From the NCBI GenBank assembly GCA_900540455.1, contig UQGD01000002.1:101917-165916 (forward strand): a stretch of 64,000 bases of DNA, read 5' to 3'. Numbering within the stretch: position 1 is the stretch's first letter; each line of letters opens with the position of its first letter. Below, one piece after another: positions 16,036 to 25,254 of the stretch. This stretch comes from an uncultured Faecalibacterium sp. (GTDB taxonomy: Bacteria > Bacillota > Clostridia > Oscillospirales > Ruminococcaceae). Below the pieces are notes generated by a model, which saw nothing but the letters and a program-made list of their open reading frames with translations, made no database searches and had not been told where the DNA came from. The position numbers and the translations under genes were made by a program.

Positions 16036-16732
16036 AGAATCCGACCGGATACTCACATTGCTTACGCCGGGCTATGGAGTGATATCCGCCTCGGCCCAAA
16101 GCAGCCTGCGGCTGAAGAGCAGATTGTTCAGCGCCTGCGGGCTTTTTTGTTATTCTGAGTTCACGCTCCTGCCCGGCAAAAATATGTATACTGTCCGGGA
16201 TGCCTCGGTAAAGAACGTATTTCACGGGCTCTCATCTTCGATCGAAGGGATGAGCCTGGCCATGTATCTTTCCGAGTTGGCTGCCGCATTGTCTCCCACC
16301 GGCTCCGAGGCGGAAAAAGAACTGCGGCTTTTGCTGAACTGTCTGTATATGATCAGTGAGCAAAAGGCAGACCTGCGGGCGATCAAGGCGGTATTTGAGT
16401 TTCGGACCATGAGCGAATGTGGATTTCTGCCGCAGCTTGTCTGCTGCAAGGGCTGTGCCGCCTATGATGGACCTGCATTCTATCTGGACGCAGAAGAAGG
16501 AACACTGCTCTGCGCCGACTGTGCTGCAAAGGCAGGCAAAAGCTGCAACCTGGATGCCGGGGCGCTGTTTGCGCTGCGACACATCTGCCTTGTGGAGGAC
16601 AAAAAGATCTTTGCTTTCAAGATCTCCATCGGCAGCCTGAATAAGTTATCCGCCGTCGCAGAGCAGTATGCCCTGCATCATTTGGATAAACCTTTGAAAA
16701 GTTATAGCTTTCTCAAATCGGTGCTGCCATAA
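15986..16732 (+). CDS. recO: DNA repair protein RecO
   Basis: A 248-residue RecO. The N-terminal OB fold shows TPGLVLKETRYKESDRILTLLTPGYGVISASAQS. A helical region follows, with a four-cysteine zinc site: CCKGC near residues 152-156 and CADC near 172-175. RecO loads RecA with RecF/RecR during recombinational repair. Length is standard. Its start overlaps yqzL and its stop is 38 bp before mutS2. Confidence 0.94.
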   Translation: MDAFVTPGLVLKETRYKESDRILTLLTPGYGVISASAQSSLRLKSRLFSACGLFCYSEFTLLPGKNMYTVRDASVKNVFHGLSSSIEGMSLAMYLSELAAALSPTGSEAEKELRLLLNCLYMISEQKADLRAIKAVFEFRTMSECGFLPQLVCCKGCAAYDGPAFYLDAEEGTLLCADCAAKAGKSCNLDAGALFALRHICLVEDKKIFAFKISIGSLNKLSAVAEQYALHHLDKPLKSYSFLKSVLP

Positions 16733-16770
16733 AGGGGCAGTACCCAAAAGGAGACCTTAAAGGATCATCT

Positions 16771-19182
16771 ATGGAAACAAGTTACTTAAAAACTCTTGAG
16801 CTGGACAAGATCATTGCCCGTGCAGCCGATGGCTGCGTATGCAAGGAAGCCCGCCAGAAAATGCTGGAGATCCAGCCCCAGTGCGACCCTGACGAAGTCC
16901 GCTATGCGCTGGAACAGACCGATGCCATCAATTCTTTGCTGATCAAAAATGGCTCCCCGCGATTTGGCGGGGTAGAGGGTGTGCGCCAGCTGGCTGCCCG
17001 CGCCGTCAAGGGGGGCGTGCTCTCTATGGGAGAGCTGCTGATGGTTGCCGGTGCTTTGCGCAACTTTCAAAATCTGGTGCAGTGGTATGGTTCCAGCGAT
17101 CACGAAGCCCTGCCCACCGACGATCTGTTCTATGCACTGTCCCCGCAGCCAGGTCTGGAGCAGCAGATCTCCAGTGCGATCCTGGCACCGGATGCCATGG
17201 CAGATACAGCGTCTCGTACGCTCAATGATCTGCGTAAAAAGATCCGCGCCACAGAAAACAGCATCCGGGACCGTCTGGAGAGCATGGTGCGGAATATGGA
17301 CACCTCCAAATATTTGCAGGAGAGCGTTGTCTCTATCCGCAACGGACGTTACGTCGTGCCTGTAAAAAGCGAGTATCGCGGCGAGGTGAGCGGCGTCATC
17401 CACGATGTGTCCTCTACGGGCGCCACGGTCTTTGTGGAGCCTCAGGCGGTAGTGGAAGCCAACGCCCGCATCCTGCAGTATCGTGCCCAGGAAGCGCAGG
17501 AGATCGAACGCATCCTTGTCGCCTTTACAGCACAGGTCGCACAGATCGAGCCGCAGTTCCAGTACAGCTATGCAGCAATGCTGGATATTGATGTCCTGCT
17601 GGCGAAGGCGCGCCTGGCCTTGGAACTGAAATCTTTCAAGCCCACAGTGCGCACAGACAGCACCTTTAAGCTGATCCGGGCCCGGCATCCGCTGATCGAT
17701 GCCAAGCGCTGTGTCCCTGTGGATATTACACTGGGCGATGAATACGATGCACTGATCATCACCGGCCCCAATACAGGCGGCAAGACGGTCACACTCAAAA
17801 CAGCGGGCCTGCTTTGCGCAATGGCCCAATGCGGCTTTTTGATCCCGGCGGATGAGCGCAGCGAAGTCTGTGTATTTGATGAGTTTTTGGTGGATATCGG
17901 CGATGAACAGAGCATCGAGCAAAGTCTGTCCACCTTCTCTGGACACATGAAAAAGATCACCGGCATCCTGGAGCTTGCCATGCCCCGCACGCTGGTGCTG
18001 CTGGATGAGCTGGGCGCCGGCACAGACCCTGCCGAGGGTGCGGCTCTGGCAGTGGCGATCATTGAAGAACTGCGCCGCCGGGGTGTTCGGCTGATGGCTA
18101 CCACCCACTATGCGGAGCTGAAAGTCTTTGCCCTGGAGACCCCCGGCGTAGTGAACGCCAGCTGTGAGTTTGATCTCGAAACGCTTCGGCCTACTTACAA
18201 GCTCAGTGTCGGTGTGCCGGGCAAGTCCAATGCGTTCCTTATCAGTGAGAAGCTTGGCATCCCGCCCCGGGTCATCCAAGCTGCACAGCAGCATCTATCG
18301 GCAGAGGATAAGCGTCTGGACGCTGTGCTGGGCCAGCTGGACGATTTGAAGCTGCAGCTCAAGGAGAGCCAGGATGAGATCGAGGGGCTGCGCAATGAGG
18401 CATCCCGCCAGCTGGAAGCCGCCCGTAAAAAACGGGACGAACTGATCCAGCAGGGTGAAAATGAGCTGGAGGCCGCCCGTGCCAAGGCGCGGACGTTGGC
18501 GCAGCAGGTGGAGAGCAAAGCCTATGAGCTGACCGATGAATTGCGCCAACTGCAAAAGGACGAGCGGATGAGCACGCAGCAGAAAGCGCAGCGCGCCCGA
18601 GAGATTGCCCGCAGGGAGAGCGAAAAGCTGCTGGTCGGTGCCGATGCAGTACACAACCCTGTAAAGGAGTTTGTGCCGCTGAAGGAGGTCAAGGTAGGCC
18701 AGGAAGTCTGTATTGCCGAGCTTGGGCAGCTGGCCACTGTGCTGGCGCTGCCGGATAAAAACGGGGATGTGCTGGTACGGGCAGGTATCATCAAGACCAA
18801 AGTTCCTCTCAAGGGCCTGAAGCAGCCGGAGAAGCTGGTCAAGGAACCCAAGCCCCTAACAAAGGCACAGCAGCGCTATTCTCGGCTGACAGGAGATGCC
18901 GGCAGAGCCGGGGGCCGTGTGGAGCGGGTACAGCGCACTGCCAAGATGGAATGCAACCTGCTGGGTCTGACCGTAGACGAGGCGCTGCCGGAAGTGGATT
19001 CCTTTATTGACCGGGCGCTGCTCAACGGACAGACGGTAGTTTATCTGATCCACGGCAATGGAACCGGTGCGCTGCGTACTGCGATCCATAAACATCTGCG
19101 GGGCAGCCGTGTGGTCAAGAGTTTCCGTCTGGGCCGTTATGGCGAGGGTGAAAGCGGTGTGACCGTAGTAGAATTGAAGTAA
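16771..19182 (+). CDS. mutS2: Endonuclease MutS2
   Basis: An 803-residue MutS2. Order of parts: MutS core, ATPase with GPNTGGKTVTLKTAGL (Walker A) and LVLLDELGAGTDPAEGAAL (Walker B), a long coiled coil of about 110 residues (QLDDLKLQLKESQDEIEGL onward), and a C-terminal Smr nuclease domain with VVYLIHGNGTGALRTAIH. MutS2 is not a mismatch repair factor; it acts on branched DNA and, in some bacteria, on collided ribosomes. The Smr start LLGLTVDEAL has Leu-Leu-Gly where many members read L-D-L-R-G. It ends the recO operon at a strong terminator. Confidence 0.95.
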   Translation: METSYLKTLELDKIIARAADGCVCKEARQKMLEIQPQCDPDEVRYALEQTDAINSLLIKNGSPRFGGVEGVRQLAARAVKGGVLSMGELLMVAGALRNFQNLVQWYGSSDHEALPTDDLFYALSPQPGLEQQISSAILAPDAMADTASRTLNDLRKKIRATENSIRDRLESMVRNMDTSKYLQESVVSIRNGRYVVPVKSEYRGEVSGVIHDVSSTGATVFVEPQAVVEANARILQYRAQEAQEIERILVAFTAQVAQIEPQFQYSYAAMLDIDVLLAKARLALELKSFKPTVRTDSTFKLIRARHPLIDAKRCVPVDITLGDEYDALIITGPNTGGKTVTLKTAGLLCAMAQCGFLIPADERSEVCVFDEFLVDIGDEQSIEQSLSTFSGHMKKITGILELAMPRTLVLLDELGAGTDPAEGAALAVAIIEELRRRGVRLMATTHYAELKVFALETPGVVNASCEFDLETLRPTYKLSVGVPGKSNAFLISEKLGIPPRVIQAAQQHLSAEDKRLDAVLGQLDDLKLQLKESQDEIEGLRNEASRQLEAARKKRDELIQQGENELEAARAKARTLAQQVESKAYELTDELRQLQKDERMSTQQKAQRAREIARRESEKLLVGADAVHNPVKEFVPLKEVKVGQEVCIAELGQLATVLALPDKNGDVLVRAGIIKTKVPLKGLKQPEKLVKEPKPLTKAQQRYSRLTGDAGRAGGRVERVQRTAKMECNLLGLTVDEALPEVDSFIDRALLNGQTVVYLIHGNGTGALRTAIHKHLRGSRVVKSFRLGRYGEGESGVTVVELK

Positions 19183-19190
19183 AGCAATAG

Positions 19191-19244
19191 ACCGGCCGTC
19201 TGCTTGGCGTTTGTAAACCAAAACGCCGGGGATGGCCGGTTTTT
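19191..19244 (+). terminator. Terminator after mutS2
   Basis: ACCGGCC (19191-19197) pairs with GGCCGGT (19234-19240), with an inner GGCGTTT/AAACGCC stem, followed by TTTT. It lies 8 bp after the mutS2 stop. Confidence 0.82.
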
Positions 19245-19260
19245 GTCAGAAAGGTTTTTC

Positions 19261-20067
19261 ATGTCAAAGCATAGCAAACGCCGTAAAAAGGTACGGCTTA
19301 ACAGCAACGTCTGGTTATGGGTTTGCCTGGCGCTGGGCGCTGTCTGCTTGGGGATTCTAGGGCTGCAAAAAATATGGGGTACAAACTCCGTTGTTTCAGG
19401 AGAGGACTGGCGCCCCCAGGTGGGTGCTCCGCCGTATCGGGTGGCCATTGATGCTGGCCATGGGGGAGATGACCCAGGTGCCCAAGGTGTTGTGCAGGAA
19501 AGTCAGATGACGGCTGCCACGGCTGCTTCGTTGACGGCACTGCTGGAGAAAGACCCCCACTACATCCCCTTGAATACACGGGAATCCTATACCACTACCG
19601 CTAAACCTACGGAGAGGGCCGAATACACAAACCAGCAGTCTCCGCAGCTGCTGCTGTCTATTCACGGCAACTCTGCACCGGCCGGGGTAGAGGCTTCTGG
19701 TTTCGAGTGCTACCCGGCGGTGCCCGGCCGCACTTGGCACCGGGAAAGTTTGTATTTTGCTCGACTGCTGGCAGAGCAGATGCAGGGTGCAGGCGCTGTT
19801 TTGCGGGGACAAGGCGGCGTAAGGTACATCTATTACCAGGGACAAACAAAGCATATGGTAGAAGCGAGCTGCACCGACGTGCGCAGTGAACTGAGCTTTA
19901 CGATACTAGAAGCCGCCGGTTGCCCGGCAGTGCTGGCGGAACAGTGTTTTGTGACCAGTGCTGAGGATGTAGCCCGTTTTGGAGATGAAGCGGGGTGCCG
20001 CCGGGCGGCCCGCATTTACTATGAGACGATCTGTGAATATTTTGGTACGCAGCCAATGCCAGAATAA
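19261..20067 (+). CDS. N-acetylmuramoyl-L-alanine amidase (Amidase_3), membrane anchored
   Basis: A 268-residue protein with a basic N-terminus (MSKHSKRRKKVR), one membrane span (VWLWVCLALGAVCLGILGL), then an Amidase_3 catalytic domain outside the cell. Zinc-site residues are the His of VAIDAGHGGDDPGA, a Glu in VVQES and the His of LLLSIHGNS. Such enzymes cleave the bond between muramic acid and the stem peptide in cell separation or spore-related wall work. No wall-binding repeats are present. ATG 19261 follows AGAAAGG. Its 3' neighbour, the response regulator, is 42 bp away and may be partly co-transcribed. Confidence 0.88.
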   Translation: MSKHSKRRKKVRLNSNVWLWVCLALGAVCLGILGLQKIWGTNSVVSGEDWRPQVGAPPYRVAIDAGHGGDDPGAQGVVQESQMTAATAASLTALLEKDPHYIPLNTRESYTTTAKPTERAEYTNQQSPQLLLSIHGNSAPAGVEASGFECYPAVPGRTWHRESLYFARLLAEQMQGAGAVLRGQGGVRYIYYQGQTKHMVEASCTDVRSELSFTILEAAGCPAVLAEQCFVTSAEDVARFGDEAGCRRAARIYYETICEYFGTQPMPE

Positions 20068-20109
20068 AAGGACGCATAAGACATTGCCAGAAAGAAGAAT
20101 GAGGTATCT

Positions 20110-20781
20110 ATGGATAGATATACGATCCTGGTCGTAGAAGATGATCCGGTGATCCGTACCCAGCTGCAAACATTATTGCAGGGGGCAGGCTATAACACAG
20201 CTTCCCCGGCGGATTTTTTCGATGTGGCAGGCCAAGTACAGCGGATCCAGCCGCATCTGGTGCTTTTGGACCTTACATTGCCCGGGGAAAGCGGCTTCAA
20301 TATTTGCTCGGCGATCCGTGCAGTTTCTGGTCTGCCGGTGATCGTGGTCACAAGCAGCGACACCGAAATGGACGAGCTCAACAGCCTTTTGCTGGGAGCA
20401 GATGCCTTTGTGACGAAGCCGTACAATACAGCGATCCTTCTGGCAAAGATCGCAGTGCTATTGCGCCGGGCCTATCCTGCCCACCCGGATGCCGGGCTTT
20501 GCTGCCAGGGGGCGGTACTTCATCCGGAAAGCGGGATGCTGGAATATCAGGGCCATACTGTGGAATTGACCAAGACGGAGGGACGGATCTTGTACTGTTT
20601 GTTTCGTCGGGCAGGCCAGATCTGCACACGAGCCGAGATCATTGACCAGCTATGGGACAGTCAGCTTTATGTGGATGATAATGCTCTCAGCGTCAATATC
20701 AGCCGTATCCGAGAAAAACTGCGTTTGATCGGGCTGCAGGATCTTATCAAAACAAAACACCGGCAGGGGTATTTGATATGA
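20110..20781 (+). CDS. Response regulator, OmpR/BceR type
   Basis: A 223-residue response regulator. The receiver domain has the acidic pair EDD at 10-12, the phosphorylation site Asp54 in VLLDLTLPG, a conserved Thr in VVTSSD and Lys in TKPY. A winged-helix DNA-binding domain follows (VELTKTEGRILYCLFRRAGQ, VNISRIREKLR). Overlap of 4 bp with the histidine kinase and adjacency to a Bce-type ABC exporter point to the BceR subgroup, which responds to cell-wall-active peptides. Confidence 0.92.
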   Translation: MDRYTILVVEDDPVIRTQLQTLLQGAGYNTASPADFFDVAGQVQRIQPHLVLLDLTLPGESGFNICSAIRAVSGLPVIVVTSSDTEMDELNSLLLGADAFVTKPYNTAILLAKIAVLLRRAYPAHPDAGLCCQGAVLHPESGMLEYQGHTVELTKTEGRILYCLFRRAGQICTRAEIIDQLWDSQLYVDDNALSVNISRIREKLRLIGLQDLIKTKHRQGYLI

Positions 20782-21785
20782 AAAGGAGTGCATATATCCG
20801 GCAGCTTCTTCCGGCTTTGGGCGCAAATCTGGCAGGCATGGCTGCGATCTCTTTGTTTTTGCTGGCCGTCGGCAACAGCATTGGCACAGTAGGGGTGATC
20901 TTGGCCGTATGGACAGTCTGCTTTATTTTATATGGCGAATTGTATTTTCGGGCACGCCGTCGTGAATTGGAAAAACTTCTACAAGAGACCTATGCACTCA
21001 AACAGCGGTATCTGATCGCAGAAGTGATGAAGGAACCCCGCCGGGCAGATGATAAGGTGTTTTATCAAGTACTTCGCCTGGCACAGCGCTCTATGTTAGA
21101 AGAAGTGGAAGAGGTCCATCGCCAACAGCTGGAATACCAGGAGTACGTTGAACAGTGGGTCCATGAGATCAAGACTCCGTTGACAGCGATGAAGCTGTTA
21201 TGCGAGAACCAGCCTGGCCCGTCCAGCCGTCCCATGCTGGCTGAACTGGAGAAGACCCGCCGATGCACAGAGCAGGCCCTATACTATGCCCGCAGTGCCC
21301 ATACGCAGGCAGATTATACTGTACACGAAGTGCCCCTATCGGCGATCGTTCACGCAGCGATTGGAGACAACAAGTACCTCTTACGGGAAAAGAATGTAGC
21401 GCTTTGTTTGGATGGGTTGGAACTGACTGTATATACGGATGAAAAATGGGTGCTCTTTATTCTTGGACAGCTGATTGCTAATGCGGTACAATATTGCAAC
21501 GCACAGCCAACGCTGTCTTTTTACGCCCGGCGGGAAGAAAGCCAGATCCGTCTGACAATACAGGATAATGGACTGGGTATCCCAGAAGAGGAACTTCCAA
21601 GGGTGTTTGATAAAGGCTTTACCGGGCGAAATGGCCGGCTGCGCTCCGGCGCTACGGGTCTGGGGCTTTATCTGTGCAAACAACTTTGCACAAAGCTTGG
21701 GATCGGGCTGACCTTGTCCTCAGGTGAAACAGGGACCCGGGTCCATCTGCTTTTTTATGAAAACCATTTGATCATGCAGGGCTGA
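20778..21785 (+). CDS. Intramembrane-sensing histidine kinase, BceS type
   Basis: A 335-residue kinase. Two membrane spans (about 14-33 and 37-55) are joined by only a few residues, so there is no periplasmic sensor; this is the layout of BceS-like kinases that read the state of their ABC transporter. The H-box is YVEQWVHEIKTPL with His129; the ATP-binding N-box QLIANAVQYC, DNGLGIPEEELPRVFDKGF and ATGLGLYLCKQL are intact. The stop codon lies in the loop of a terminator. Confidence 0.92.
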   Translation: MKRSAYIRQLLPALGANLAGMAAISLFLLAVGNSIGTVGVILAVWTVCFILYGELYFRARRRELEKLLQETYALKQRYLIAEVMKEPRRADDKVFYQVLRLAQRSMLEEVEEVHRQQLEYQEYVEQWVHEIKTPLTAMKLLCENQPGPSSRPMLAELEKTRRCTEQALYYARSAHTQADYTVHEVPLSAIVHAAIGDNKYLLREKNVALCLDGLELTVYTDEKWVLFILGQLIANAVQYCNAQPTLSFYARREESQIRLTIQDNGLGIPEEELPRVFDKGFTGRNGRLRSGATGLGLYLCKQLCTKLGIGLTLSSGETGTRVHLLFYENHLIMQG

Positions 21786-21799
21786 AAGGCCCTGCTTTT
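21776..21799 (+). terminator. Terminator between histidine kinase and ABC operon
   Basis: GCAGGGC and GCCCTGC pair around a 6-base loop that contains the kinase TGA stop; TTTTCTT follows. It separates the regulatory genes from the exporter genes. Confidence 0.75.
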
Positions 21800-21809
21800 C
21801 TTACGTTTT

Positions 21810-21864
21810 TGTAAGGACTCTGTAAGCAAAGCTGATACAAACCCGCCCTGCCGGCTGTTATAAT
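21810..21864 (+). promoter_or_regulatory. Probable BceR-type operator and promoter of the ABC exporter
   Basis: Two copies of TGTAAG lie exactly 11 bp apart (21810-21815 and 21821-21826). The first is also the right half of CTTAC-N6-GTAAG (21800-21815). A perfect TATAAT is at 21859-21864 with no good -35. Tandem half-sites one helical turn apart upstream of a weak promoter fit activation by an OmpR-family regulator; that the regulator at 20110 binds here is inferred. Confidence 0.55.
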
Positions 21865-21897
21865 ATAGCCATCGAAAGAAATACAGGAGGCGATCGT

Positions 21898-22662
21898 ATG
21901 GAACTACTGCGCTTAGAGCATATCCAGAAATATTATGGTCATGAGGGCGGACTGACGCAAGCCATCCGCGATATCAGTTTTACGGTGGAAGCAGGGGAGT
22001 TTGTTGGCATTATGGGGGCGTCCGGTTCGGGCAAAACCACTCTGCTCAACTGCATTTCTACGATCGATACTGTCAGCGCTGGCCATATCCGGCTTCAAGG
22101 ACAGGACATTACAGAGCTCGAGCCTCGGCAGCTATCCCGGTTCCGGCGGGAAAATCTGGGCTTTATTTTTCAGGATTTCAACCTGCTGGACACCTTGACC
22201 CTGGGGGAAAATATTGCACTGGCTCTTTCTATCCAAAAAACGCCCTCTGAACAGATCGAACCCCAGGTGCAGCAGGCTGCTGCTCAGCTGGGCATTGGAG
22301 ATATCCTGAACAAATATCCCTATCAGGTATCGGGCGGACAAAAGCAGCGCTGTGCGTGTGCAAGGGCTCTTGTACATACCCCTAAACTGATCCTGGCGGA
22401 TGAACCCACCGGAGCATTGGACAGCCACTCTGCGCAGCTGCTTTTGGCTTCGCTGCAAAACATCCATACGCAGCTGGGGGCTACGATCCTGATGGTGACC
22501 CATGATGCATTTGCTGCCAGCTATGCCCAGCGTATTCTGGTGCTCCGGGATGGAGCGATATTTACGGAGCTGCGGAGAGGTGCAGAAAGCCGCAAGCAGT
22601 TTTTTGATAAGATCCTCAACGTACTTACGATGATGGGGGGAGGGCAGAGCAATGACGACTAA
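21898..22662 (+). CDS. ABC transporter ATP-binding protein, BceA type
   Basis: A 254-residue ATPase of the MacB/LolD/BceA group. Walker A GASGSGKTTLLN near residue 40, signature YQVSGGQKQRCACARAL, Walker B LILADEPTGALDS, and the switch histidine in MVTHDAF are all present. It pairs with the large FtsX-like permease, with which it overlaps by 11 bp. Together they likely remove peptide antibiotics from cell-wall precursors and signal to the kinase. Starts behind AGGAGG at 21885-21890. Confidence 0.93.
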   Translation: MELLRLEHIQKYYGHEGGLTQAIRDISFTVEAGEFVGIMGASGSGKTTLLNCISTIDTVSAGHIRLQGQDITELEPRQLSRFRRENLGFIFQDFNLLDTLTLGENIALALSIQKTPSEQIEPQVQQAAAQLGIGDILNKYPYQVSGGQKQRCACARALVHTPKLILADEPTGALDSHSAQLLLASLQNIHTQLGATILMVTHDAFAASYAQRILVLRDGAIFTELRRGAESRKQFFDKILNVLTMMGGGQSNDD

Positions 22663-24868
22663 GCTGATCTGGTGCAACGCTCGGCGCTCGGTCCAGGATT
22701 ATTTGATCTACATCGTGACTATGACCCTTTGCGTCATGTTGTTTTACGCCTTTCTTTCCATTACCAGCCAATATTATCAGCCGGATATTGGCACTACATA
22801 CGACTTTACGTTTCTGAGCGGCGGTGTGCGCATGGCCGTATTGCTCGTCGCCTTGCTGCTGCTTTTTTTGATCTATACGGTCAACCGCTATATGCTACGC
22901 CGCCGTCAGAAAGAGTTTGCGGTACAGTTGCTGCTGGGGATGGAACAAAGGTCGGTCGCCTGGCTGTTCTTTGCCGAAACCTTGTTGATGGGCGCTCTTT
23001 CTGTAGGGATAGGAATCGGCCTTGGGGTGATCTGCTCTCAGTGGATCACAGCCATGTTATATACAGACTATGGACAAGCCTACCATTTTATTTGGACGCT
23101 GTTTCCGGATACGGTCTTGTGGACGATTGGATACTTTGCGATCTGTCTTTGTGCAGTAGGGTTAATGAATGTACGGATGATCCGTAAAACCAAGATCATA
23201 GATATGCTCTCTGCGCAGCGTCACAATGACCCTGTCCTGCAAAAAAGCCGATGGATGCCCACGATCTGTGCGGTATATCTGATCTTTACCCTTTGGATGA
23301 CGATCACAGGAGCAGAAAAGATTTATTTTTACTGCGACACGCGTATGCCATTTCCCGTTCAGGTCATGTTTTGGGGGAATGTGATTGCCCCGGCGGCCAT
23401 TCTGCTCTGGTTTGGGTTATGGTTATTTGTTGGACGCAGAAAGGGGATTTCGGCACTTCTGGCAGGGATGCTCGGTTTGTCGGCTCTTTGCGCTGCTTTG
23501 GCGGCCTGTGTACCGGGTATGCAGCGCAAGTATTCGTTAAACTTGGGAATTGGGACGATCAACCAGTATCTTTTGTTTATGGCAGTGGATCTGCTCTTTT
23601 TGATCTGCGGCATCATCTATCTGGCAAGCGATATTTTGCAGGGATGGAAGCAGCGCTCACCAAAACATCATTATGGGGGAACAAACCTTTTCTTTTTGGG
23701 GGAGATGACCTCCAAGCTTTCCACGACCAGTAAAACAATGACAATGATCTGCATTACACTGACAGCTGCGATCCTGATGCTTCTGGCGGTGCCTGTGCTT
23801 ACCGGTTGGAGCGAAGGGTATCTGGCAATACGCTCAATGTATGATGTTCAGATCAGTTCTCGCTATAATAATATCTATGAAGAGAACGACCTTCCCGGCG
23901 GAAACTACGATACTATCACTTCCTTTATGACAGAAAAGGGGATAATTGCCCAATCTGACCTGACCTTTTCTCTTTATTTGCCCCGGCGGGAGGACTTCCA
24001 TAAACGGGTCAAACTTGATTTCCCGGCGGCTGCGATCTCGCTGCAGGACTATAACGCTCTGCGCAGGATGCTGGGTCATCCGCCGATCACGCTGGACGAC
24101 GGAGAGTTTGCAACGCAGTGGCAGGCCATTGCCACCCCAGAAGAACGGGCAGAGTATCTGTGTACACATACCAAGTTGGAAACAGATGCGGGTGTACTGA
24201 ACCTGGCATCACAGCCTGCCTATACGGAACCAATGGGGGAGACCATCTACAATTCTTATACCGATGTACTGTATATCTTGCCGGATGCCGTTTGTCAGCA
24301 ACTGCTGCCGGTGATGCGCAACCGTTATATCTGCACTGCAGACCCAATATCGTTCCGCTCCGCACAGGAGATGGGGAAGCTGTTTTCCAACACATACCCT
24401 GAGGAGAACGCCGATGGGCCATCCTATACGATCCGGATGCGTACTTTACAGGTAAACGAAAATAAAGCCTCAAATTTCATCCTGAAAACCGCAATGGTCT
24501 ATGGCGCCTTTGTCCTGATGGTCATCTGTTTGACGGTCCTGGCTTTGCAGCAGCTGATGGATGCGGAGCAATACCAAGCACGCTTTTTGGTGCTGCAGCG
24601 TTTGGGCGCTGAGGAAGGGGAGATCCATAAGCTGCTCCTAAGACTGCTGGGCATATGGTTCGGGCTCCCTGTGTCGATAGCGTCTGTAATATCCCTGGTG
24701 GTCGGGGGATACTTTTTGCAGTCGATCTCCGCAGAGATCCGCGCTTATATTGGCAGTGATATCCTGGCTGCTCAATGTACAACGACCGTGGGTATCCTGA
24801 TACTGCTGCTGGGATGCTATTTTATCTGCACCTATTTGCTCTTTCAGCGCAGCGTGGAAAAAACATGA
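22652..24868 (+). CDS. FtsX-like ABC permease, BceB type
   Basis: A 738-residue membrane protein. The N-terminal span near residues 20-40, paired spans up to about 185, further spans to about 330, then one near 365-385 precede an extracytoplasmic region of about 210 residues (roughly 390-605). Three C-terminal spans with the FtsX fold follow (ALQQLMDAEQYQARFLVLQRLGAEEGEI between them). A ten-span plan with a large loop between spans 7 and 8 is the hallmark of BceB permeases, where the loop sets antibiotic specificity. It is longer than most BceB proteins (~650). Confidence 0.88.
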   Translation: MTTKLIWCNARRSVQDYLIYIVTMTLCVMLFYAFLSITSQYYQPDIGTTYDFTFLSGGVRMAVLLVALLLLFLIYTVNRYMLRRRQKEFAVQLLLGMEQRSVAWLFFAETLLMGALSVGIGIGLGVICSQWITAMLYTDYGQAYHFIWTLFPDTVLWTIGYFAICLCAVGLMNVRMIRKTKIIDMLSAQRHNDPVLQKSRWMPTICAVYLIFTLWMTITGAEKIYFYCDTRMPFPVQVMFWGNVIAPAAILLWFGLWLFVGRRKGISALLAGMLGLSALCAALAACVPGMQRKYSLNLGIGTINQYLLFMAVDLLFLICGIIYLASDILQGWKQRSPKHHYGGTNLFFLGEMTSKLSTTSKTMTMICITLTAAILMLLAVPVLTGWSEGYLAIRSMYDVQISSRYNNIYEENDLPGGNYDTITSFMTEKGIIAQSDLTFSLYLPRREDFHKRVKLDFPAAAISLQDYNALRRMLGHPPITLDDGEFATQWQAIATPEERAEYLCTHTKLETDAGVLNLASQPAYTEPMGETIYNSYTDVLYILPDAVCQQLLPVMRNRYICTADPISFRSAQEMGKLFSNTYPEENADGPSYTIRMRTLQVNENKASNFILKTAMVYGAFVLMVICLTVLALQQLMDAEQYQARFLVLQRLGAEEGEIHKLLLRLLGIWFGLPVSIASVISLVVGGYFLQSISAEIRAYIGSDILAAQCTTTVGILILLLGCYFICTYLLFQRSVEKT

Positions 24869-24902
24869 TCTCACTCGGTGCAAGGAGAACACAGCAGGAG
24901 AC

Positions 24903-24931
24903 TTGCAATTTTTCTTAACTACGGATATACT
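24903..24931 (+). promoter_or_regulatory. Promoter of the small membrane protein gene
   Basis: TTGCAA (24903-24908), 17 bp, TATACT (24926-24931). A transcript would start near 24938. This rules against the in-frame ATG at 24941, which would have no room for a ribosome site on that transcript. Confidence 0.65.
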
Positions 24932-24991
24932 GGGAGAAAGATGGTTCGAGCCAAACCATTTTATACGCACAAAAAGGGGAGAGCCTTGTCC

Positions 24992-25243
24992 ATGAAAAAG
25001 CTGAACCAGTTCTTGAACATCCTGCTTAGTATCTTACTGGGTATCTTTATTGGCAACTGTATTTTTACAGTGATGGATCATCAAATGAACCCCGCCGCTT
25101 ATGCTGCCCAGTCGGCGCCTTGGTACACGGGGCTTTTGACCCAAGGGCTCTTTGTTCTGGCAGCAGTGGTCATCTTTATGACCGTAAAGATCCTGTTGGC
25201 CAAAAAAGGGAAGGCGCAGAAAAAACAGGACCCCCATACATAA
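24992..25243 (+). CDS. Small two-span membrane protein next to the Bce module
   Basis: An 83-residue protein that I do not recognise. It starts MKKLNQFLNILLSILLGIFIG, so the first membrane span is about residues 7-28; a second is about 48-68 (GLFVLAAVVIFMTVKILLA), and the tail is strongly basic (KKGKAQKKQ). The short loop between spans is probably outside. ATG 24992 follows AGGGGAG. It has its own promoter and a strong terminator. Position suggests an accessory to the antibiotic-resistance exporter, but this is only inference. Confidence 0.65.
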   Translation: MKKLNQFLNILLSILLGIFIGNCIFTVMDHQMNPAAYAAQSAPWYTGLLTQGLFVLAAVVIFMTVKILLAKKGKAQKKQDPHT

Positions 25244-25254
25244 GAACTTTATAG

